Assembly: GCA_945957185.1 (NCBI GenBank)
Contig: CAMFKA010000082.1
Span: forward strand, 1-8,930
Source: an uncultured Chlamydiaceae bacterium
Lineage (GTDB): Bacteria; Chlamydiota; Chlamydiia; Chlamydiales; Parachlamydiaceae
DNA length: 8,930 bases
Reading direction: 5' to 3'
A program made the position numbers and the translations under genes. The notes beneath the pieces were generated by a model. That model saw only the letters and a program-made list of their open reading frames with translations. It did not search any database and was not told the origin of the DNA. Positions 4,771 to 8,930 of the stretch are shown piece by piece; the stretch's first letter is position 1; every line of letters starts with the position of its first letter.

Positions 4771-5595
4771 CTATTGAAGCCGGTTAGCAAAATTAATAAA
4801 AGTGGCTAAAACAGCATTTGGATTTTCTATCCAAGGAAAATGTCCTGCATCGGGAATTTCTTGCATCAGGATGTTGGACCTTTGAAAATTTTGTGAGTTT
4901 TTGAAAAGAGATAGTGGAGTCATCAAGTCTTTGGAACCTGCGATAATTAAAGTTGGAAGTCTTGACGGGACCCATAAAGCTTCATAGGTAGAATCGAAAT
5001 TTTTATCCGACCAATCGAAAGTGTTAAAATTATATGGAAGTGATTGCAGAAGTTTAATTCCTCGTGATAGGGATGTGTCCAGGAAAAAATAAGGGGCTGC
5101 AGCGATTGTAAGTGCTTTTAATGATGCGTTTCCAGGGTTTTGATTGTGAATCTTTTCAGCTTTTTCCAATTCCGGTAGTGGAGAATTTTGGAACATTGTC
5201 GCTAAGCACGTTTGCCATGAATGATTTGGGGCAGAATCTATTAAAACAAGACCTGTCAATTTTTCTTCAAGTAGAGGTTGAGATAAGGCATACATTCCAC
5301 CCGAAGAGTGACCCACAAGTATGACCTGATCGAAAGAGTCGACGGCTTCGAGAAGAGCTTCAGCGTAGTTTTCGAAAGAGTCTGAATAACCGTGCCTGAT
5401 ATTCGATCCATCTCCCGGAAGGTCCATAAGCCATATAGTGCCCGGCAAATCGAGAATATCTACAAGATCCTGAAGGGATTCCGAACCTAATCCTGGACCG
5501 CCTGGGAGGAATATCCAGTTAAAGGGCGATCCTGCGTGCGATTTAATGAATCGAAGACGTGCGCCAAGTTTGGTCCATAGATAGTTTTTAGTCAT
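4771..5595 (-). CDS. Alpha/beta-hydrolase, proline iminopeptidase-like
   Basis: A 274-aa single-domain alpha/beta hydrolase. The oxyanion-hole segment FLPGGPGLGS (29-38) resembles the HGGPG motif of proline iminopeptidases, with leucine-proline replacing the histidine. The nucleophile elbow is GHSSGG with S97. The acid is probably D223 (AGSKDLMTP) and the base H252 (PDAGHFPW), so the triad is complete. A cap region lies around 125-205. No signal peptide is present, so it is cytoplasmic; the substrate may be a peptide, ester or lactone and cannot be told from sequence. The ATG at 5595-5593 lies nine bases after the stop of the upstream Spx/ArsC-like gene, with a weak AGGTG site in the gap, so the two are almost certainly one operon. 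The 3' end faces the SDR gene. Confidence 0.9.
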   Translation of the reverse strand: MTKNYLWTKLGARLRFIKSHAGSPFNWIFLPGGPGLGSESLQDLVDILDLPGTIWLMDLPGDGSNIRHGYSDSFENYAEALLEAVDSFDQVILVGHSSGGMYALSQPLLEEKLTGLVLIDSAPNHSWQTCLATMFQNSPLPELEKAEKIHNQNPGNASLKALTIAAAPYFFLDTSLSRGIKLLQSLPYNFNTFDWSDKNFDSTYEALWVPSRLPTLIIAGSKDLMTPLSLFKNSQNFQRSNILMQEIPDAGHFPWIENPNAVLATFINFANRLQ

Positions 5596-5604
5596 TATTT
5601 ACAC

Positions 5605-5970
5605 CTAATTACTCTCATTAATCGTGGCCTGCCAAACGGTTTCGTTAAAGCCGACAAAACAAAATTCATCAGCTAAAAGGAAGGGGCGCTTTACGAGCAT
5701 GCCGTTCCCGGCAAGCAATTGCAAGGCTTCCTTTACACTCATATTTTTGAGTTTTTCTGATAATCCCAGTTCACGATATTGTATTCCGGAGGTGTTAAAT
5801 AATTTTTTAACATCGCTTTTATACCAATGTAACATTTGTTCCAGTTCTGCGCGTGTGGGTGGAGTCTTTGTGATATCCATTAATGTGTATTGATTTTCCT
5901 TAAAATGCAGTTGAAGGAATTTAACAGCATTTTTGCAAGTGGTGCATTTGGGGTGGATATAAATGACCAT
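5605..5970 (-). CDS. Spx/MgsR/ArsC-family thioredoxin-fold protein (paralogue B)
   Basis: A 121-aa paralogue of the gene at 2322-2669. By hand alignment about two thirds of the residues are identical, including HPKCTTCK with C9 and C12, the PPTRAELEQML stretch, KKLFNTSGIQYRELGLSEKLK and NGMLVKRPFL. Paralogue B carries an insertion of about five residues after FLQ (residues 18-20). The C-termini diverge completely (VWQATINESN here). Function is uncertain as for paralogue A: reductase-like or an RNA polymerase-binding redox factor. A good AGGAGC site (5980-5975) precedes the ATG by four bases, unlike paralogue A. It starts an operon with the alpha/beta hydrolase. Its leader holds a 59-bp core of the leader repeat and abuts tRNA-Leu, which is transcribed in the same direction. 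Confidence 0.9.
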   Translation of the reverse strand: MVIYIHPKCTTCKNAVKFLQLHFKENQYTLMDITKTPPTRAELEQMLHWYKSDVKKLFNTSGIQYRELGLSEKLKNMSVKEALQLLAGNGMLVKRPFLLADEFCFVGFNETVWQATINESN

Positions 5971-5996
5971 GGGTGCTCCTAAGAAAAAAATGAAAT

Positions 5997-6055
5997 AGGA
6001 GTCGAGAGGAGCTCGCTCCTTTCGTGGGGGATTATTAAGGGGGCAAAGCCCCCTT
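5997..6055. repeat. Leader repeat core, copy 3 (59 bp)
   Basis: These 59 bases align without gaps to 2696-2754 with five substitutions. Two stems are perfect here: AGGAGC/GCTCCT (6007-6012 and 6015-6020) and AAGGGGGC-AAA-GCCCCCTT (6037-6055). The second stem starts four bases past the 3' end of tRNA-Leu, and on the minus strand is followed by TTAATAAT, so it may end tRNA transcription inefficiently. The outer parts of the 230-bp repeat, including the candidate promoter, are absent and the tRNA gene takes their place. Confidence 0.88.
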
Positions 6056-6058
6056 AAT

Positions 6059-6141
6059 TGCCGATGACCGGACTCGAACCAGCACTTAGTTGCCTAAAGT
6101 AGATTTTGAGTCTACCGCGTCTACCATTCCGCCACATCGGC
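6059..6141 (-). tRNA. tRNA-Leu(CAA)
   Basis: The minus strand folds as a class II tRNA of 83 nt. The acceptor stem is GCCGATG/CATCGGC with discriminator A at 6059. The anticodon arm GTAGA-CTCAAAA-TCTAC has anticodon CAA, which reads UUG leucine codons. A long variable arm (about 17 nt between the anticodon and T arms) is expected for leucine. The T arm is GCTGG-TTCGAGT-CCGGT. The CCA tail is not encoded. It lies upstream of and co-directional with the paralogue B operon. Confidence 0.96.
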
Positions 6142-6331
6142 TTGATGAATGCGAAGGGTTATCATGATGAATTTGTGAAATAAATGCAATAGGGAAGTGA
6201 TTTTTTTTACGAAGTGAGTCCATGAGAGAAAAAAGTTCATAAAATCGCGATGATTCAAAAAAAGAATAGCCAATAAATCAAAAAGTAATGAATATACGAA
6301 ATTTAAAGAGAAATAAAAAAAAGGAGAAACC

Positions 6332-7162
6332 ATGAAGAGCAAATTTAGTACATTTATTGCGTCATTGGCGCTGGCATCAGCAGCAAGCACATCTTTAAGT
6401 GCTTGGGGCGATTGCGACGTTTGCAAAGATCACCGATTCTACGTCGGGGGCTTTGGAGGCGCGCTGTATTCCGAATCCACACACATGTCTCAATTGGGAA
6501 CGGCTTTCTTTACAGAAGCTGAAGGCGGACCATTGGCTGTCATCGCTAGAGGCCATGCAAAAAGCAAAGACGTAGGCTTTGGAGGCGCTCAGTTAGGTTA
6601 TGAGTGGACTGAATTTGCACGCAACAACCAGTGCTGCGGCATTTCCATACTACCGGCTGTTGAATTGGAAGCTTTCTTCTTCAACAACAACAAAAAAGGT
6701 CATTTGATCAACCCAACAACAAGACTTCCTGAGCACGATTTTGCTAATTCTTTCAGCGTAAAATCGAGCGCAATCCTTGTTAACGGAGTGTTCTCATTTC
6801 ACAATTCCAGCCTATTCGGCCTCACACCATATGTTGGCGGGGGATTGGGAGCTGTTCGTTCTTCTATCAGCAATGCAAAATCCACACAAGTTGCTCCTCT
6901 TGAAGCTGGCATCAACCACTTCAATTCCGGAAGAAGCGATTCCAACTGGACATTTGCTGCTCAATTTAAAGCTGGTCTTAGCTATCAGATTTGCAACTCT
7001 ATCCACATTTTCGGTGAGTACCGCTATCTGTACTTAGACACAAACCACTACGTGTTGGGATCTACTAACTACCCTACACACGTTCCTACTTCTCCATGGA
7101 ATGTGAAAGTTAAACACACGAATTACAATGCATTTGCAGTTGGGATTCAGTTTGACCTCTAG
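6332..7162 (+). CDS. Outer-membrane beta-barrel protein with signal peptide
   Basis: A 276-aa exported protein. Residues 1-24 form a signal peptide (basic KSK, hydrophobic FIASLALASAAS, cleavage probably after SLSA). The mature part opens WGDCDVCKDHRFYVGGFGGALYS and alternates aromatic/glycine strands and polar loops (GGAQLGYEW, TPYVGGGLGAV, FGEYRYLYLD), ending in the strand AFAVGIQFDL with a near-terminal phenylalanine, as expected for a BAM-assembled OmpA-like or porin-like barrel. Cysteines at C28, C31 and the C101-C102 pair, plus one near 226, are unusual for a proteobacterial barrel but fit the disulfide-rich outer membranes of Chlamydia-like bacteria. AAGGAG (6321-6326) lies five bases before the ATG. 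A strong terminator follows. The spacer 6142-6331 is AT-rich with no clear promoter consensus. Whether it is a porin is not shown. Confidence 0.85.
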   Translation: MKSKFSTFIASLALASAASTSLSAWGDCDVCKDHRFYVGGFGGALYSESTHMSQLGTAFFTEAEGGPLAVIARGHAKSKDVGFGGAQLGYEWTEFARNNQCCGISILPAVELEAFFFNNNKKGHLINPTTRLPEHDFANSFSVKSSAILVNGVFSFHNSSLFGLTPYVGGGLGAVRSSISNAKSTQVAPLEAGINHFNSGRSDSNWTFAAQFKAGLSYQICNSIHIFGEYRYLYLDTNHYVLGSTNYPTHVPTSPWNVKVKHTNYNAFAVGIQFDL

Positions 7163-7169
7163 TCGTCTT

Positions 7170-7205
7170 ATCGCGTCAGGTCATTTGATCTGACGCGATT
7201 TTTTT
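7170..7205 (+). terminator. Intrinsic terminator of the outer-membrane protein gene
   Basis: ATCGCGTCAG (7170-7179) and CTGACGCGAT (7190-7199) form a perfect 10-bp stem; the ten-base loop can pair further (GTCA with TGAT). A run of seven T (7199-7205) follows. It starts eight bases after the stop codon and has all the features of a rho-independent terminator. Confidence 0.93.
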
Positions 7206-7236
7206 CAACGATACAACGATACAACGATACAACGAT
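7206..7236. repeat. Octamer tandem array, left arm (ACAACGAT x 4)
   Basis: Four back-to-back units, the first lacking one base, of the 8-mer ACAACGAT, all otherwise identical. It begins directly after the T-run of the terminator. It is the inverted counterpart of the array at 7318-7364. Confidence 0.95.
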
Positions 7237-7317
7237 TTTTTCGCAACCCTCCTTTTTCAACAACACATTTCTATATTATTAGAGTAGGATTTTAAACGGT
7301 TGTGGAACCACATAATT

Positions 7318-7364
7318 ATCGTTATATCGTTCTATCGTTACATCGTTCTATCGTTTTATCGTGT
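7318..7364. repeat. Octamer tandem array, right arm (ATCGTTNN x 6)
   Basis: Six units with an exact 8-bp period carry the core ATCGTT (ATCGTG in the last), with variable two-base spacers AT, CT, AC, CT and TT. The core is the reverse complement of AACGAT in the left arm. Between the arms (7237-7317) an imperfect pair CGCAACC/GGTTGTG and a small hairpin GGTT-gtgg-AACC (7298-7309) continue the inverted symmetry. The array ends 18 bases before the ribonuclease stop codon. Confidence 0.95.
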
Positions 7365-7381
7365 TATTCAAACAAATAGCA

Positions 7382-8845
7382 TCAGATTTCGAAGTCGATG
7401 AAGCCGTCATGAATGTTGACAGAAGCCAGAGTGACCGTGACTTTATCGCCGACATCAAGATTTTCGAATCCGCGAGTAATTTTTCCTTCGACAGGAGGAT
7501 TAAAGATGCGTATCCACGTGCCGTAAGGCGTCACTCCTGTGATAATTCCTTTGAAGCGGGATCCAATGAGAGGCTCCAACAAAATCGCTGCTGCCGATTT
7601 ATTTAAATGGCGCTCAGCCTTGGACGCGGCATCTTCTTTCTCTGTGCAAAGTTCTGCTAGTTTATTAAGTTCCTGAACGGAATAAGGAGATGGTCGTTGT
7701 TCAAGGACCGCTTTATACTGCCTTTGCGAAATGACATCAGGGTAACGTCGATTGGGAGCTGTCGAGTGAGTATAATTTGATAATGCCAACCCGAAATGCC
7801 CGATAGGAGCATCGTCGGCGTTTTCGACGACATACTCCCCTCTTCCCATCAATTTGATAACCGTTAGCGAAAGATCCGGAAAGCCCACGCGATCTTGCTC
7901 TTTGCGGAGAACCAGAAACTCGTCTAAAGCTTTGGAATCTGGTTCTGAAGGGAGCAAGTAGCCGTAGCTTGCAGCCAAATCAACAATACGGTCCCATTTA
8001 TTCGGTTTTCGCACCACTCGTCTTAGGCTTGGAACTTTGAGTTTTCGAAATTGGGATGCCATCACAAAATTTGCTGCGACCATAAATTCTTCAATGAGTT
8101 GATGAGCTAGGTTGTGGGTGGCGACTTCCAAGATGATTTCATCTTTTTCATTAACCTTTGCCACACTTTGGGGAGATTCTAAAGTAAGCGAACCCATTTC
8201 ACGACGATTTTTTCTCAAGATTTGCGCCATCGCGCTTTGAGTGCGTAGAGTTTGCTCCAATCCTTTCGTATTTTTAATTTTCTCGGGAATGGAGTGAGTT
8301 CCCTCCAACCACGCCCCTGTCGCATTGTAAGCAAGTTTTGAGTGATTTCGCACGAACGCTTGAAAAATAGTGGAATCTAATATTTTCCCTTTGCTATCGA
8401 AATGAATTTGAGTGACCATCGCCATTCTGTCTTCGTTTTCATTAAGAGAGGTCAGATTTGTCGATAATTTGGTGGGAAGCATAGGAAATATCTGGGCGGG
8501 GGTATAGATCGATGTCGTATTGATTTGAGCGTTGCGGTCGATAGGCGAATCTTTGACAACTAAAGCGTCGACATCGGCAACAGCGATCCAGATGGTTGTG
8601 GAGCCATCGGCGCCTTTTTCACCGTAGGTCAGCTGGTCGAGGTCTAAGGAATCGTCATTGTCGATAGAGCACCAAAGGAGGTTGCGTAAATCTTTCACCC
8701 CTTCTAAAGGTTGTGCAGGAGCGTTGATTTCGTCAACTTCTTTTAAGACTGGATCGGGAAATGTCGGCTGCAATCCACGCGAGCGCAGTATCTCTTTAGC
8801 AAGAGTTTCTAAATACTCTTTAACGGACTCGGTGATGGATGTCAT
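7382..8845 (-). CDS. RNB-domain ribonuclease (RNase II/R superfamily, short form)
   Basis: A 487-aa predicted processive 3'-5' exoribonuclease, cytoplasmic, acting on single-stranded RNA. The RNB catalytic core begins near residue 51; the metal-binding motif is SIDNDDSLDLDQL, giving D62, D68 and D70 with Q71 where E. coli RNase II has its fourth aspartate (D210). The substrate-binding arginines lie in TAPNRRYPD (R366, R367). An S1-like RNA-binding domain occupies about 428-487. The two N-terminal cold-shock domains of RNase II (644 aa) and RNase R are missing. The DLDQ motif and short N-terminus resemble, as I recall, a divergent subfamily found in Deinococcus and cyanobacteria. The ATG at 8845-8843 is preceded by a modest AAGAG. 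The gene is convergent with the outer-membrane protein gene and has no strong terminator of its own. Confidence 0.92.
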   Translation of the reverse strand: MTSITESVKEYLETLAKEILRSRGLQPTFPDPVLKEVDEINAPAQPLEGVKDLRNLLWCSIDNDDSLDLDQLTYGEKGADGSTTIWIAVADVDALVVKDSPIDRNAQINTTSIYTPAQIFPMLPTKLSTNLTSLNENEDRMAMVTQIHFDSKGKILDSTIFQAFVRNHSKLAYNATGAWLEGTHSIPEKIKNTKGLEQTLRTQSAMAQILRKNRREMGSLTLESPQSVAKVNEKDEIILEVATHNLAHQLIEEFMVAANFVMASQFRKLKVPSLRRVVRKPNKWDRIVDLAASYGYLLPSEPDSKALDEFLVLRKEQDRVGFPDLSLTVIKLMGRGEYVVENADDAPIGHFGLALSNYTHSTAPNRRYPDVISQRQYKAVLEQRPSPYSVQELNKLAELCTEKEDAASKAERHLNKSAAAILLEPLIGSRFKGIITGVTPYGTWIRIFNPPVEGKITRGFENLDVGDKVTVTLASVNIHDGFIDFEI

Positions 8846-8883
8846 AGACGACTCTTTTTTATGGTTTAACGTCTGTTGGGGGC

Positions 8884-8930
8884 CTGTCTCTTATACACAT
8901 CTCCGAGCCCACGAGACCGGAGCCTATCTC
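8884..8930 (+). other. Illumina Nextera adapter contamination at contig end
   Basis: Bases 8884-8902 are the 19-bp Tn5 mosaic end (CTGTCTCTTATACACATCT). They are followed by the Nextera read-2 side linker CCGAGCCCACGAGAC (8903-8917), an eight-base index CGGAGCCT (8918-8925) and ATCTC, the first bases of the P7 sequence. This is library-construction sequence, not genome. Genomic sequence ends at or just before 8883, leaving only about 38 bases upstream of the ribonuclease start. Confidence 0.97.

Noticed and set aside
6121..6426. Hydrophobic 101-aa minus-strand frame
   Set aside because: It overlaps the tRNA and runs antisense through the promoter region and signal-peptide codons of the outer-membrane protein. 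Its hydrophobicity only mirrors AT-rich DNA and it has no ribosome-binding site.
7206..7364. Octamer arrays as a CRISPR array
   Set aside because: Units of 8 bp with spacers of 0-2 bases are far too short, and no cas gene is present.
7361..7606. 81-aa plus-strand frame near the ribonuclease 3' end
   Set aside because: It is antisense to the conserved S1 domain, begins in the octamer array and has no protein-like features.

Overview
This is a chromosomal-looking bacterial window of moderate to low GC with seven clear protein families, three hypothetical or partial genes, one tRNA and an unusual amount of repeated, palindromic intergenic DNA. The strongest hints on the host are a small cysteine-containing outer-membrane beta-barrel protein with a signal peptide, a tRNA-Leu(CAA) without an encoded CCA, and AT-rich spacers. 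An amoeba-associated, Chlamydia-like bacterium fits this, but the sequence alone does not prove it; another intracellular Gram-negative is possible. The last 47 bases are not biological: they match the Illumina Nextera (Tn5) adapter plus an index, so the window ends at the end of a draft contig.

Left part (1-1908). The window opens inside a 230-bp repeat that carries the first five codons of an Spx/ArsC-like gene on the minus strand. Then come an unrecognised 152-aa gene (minus) and, divergent from it behind a near-consensus sigma-70 promoter, a 129-aa protein with about four membrane segments. That gene runs 7 bases into the 3' end of a convergent GNAT acetyltransferase. A 71-nt near-perfect palindrome (35-bp arms) follows.

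Middle (1909-4770). A minus-strand Spx/ArsC-like thioredoxin-fold gene and a cupin gene are coupled by a TAATG overlap. In front of them sits the second copy of the 230-bp repeat, which holds a candidate promoter and several stem-loops. Divergent from it is a plus-strand pair: an AraC-type regulator with a GyrI-like effector domain, and a short-chain dehydrogenase/reductase. A 176-bp convergent spacer contains a three-unit tandem repeat.

Right part (4771-8930). A second Spx/ArsC-like gene (about two thirds identical to the first by eye) is followed 9 bases later by an alpha/beta hydrolase. Its leader keeps a 59-bp core of the same repeat, abutting tRNA-Leu(CAA). The outer-membrane protein gene follows with a strong intrinsic terminator. 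The spacer before the convergent RNB-family ribonuclease carries two mutually inverted arrays of an 8-bp repeat.

How the parts fit: the recurring theme is a module of repeated leader, Spx/ArsC-like gene and a small-enzyme partner gene (cupin in one case, hydrolase in the other), with the truncated left edge a likely third instance. The AraC/GyrI regulator and reductase lie back to back with one module. A shared stress or small-molecule detoxification role is a reasonable inference, but nothing in the sequence demonstrates it.
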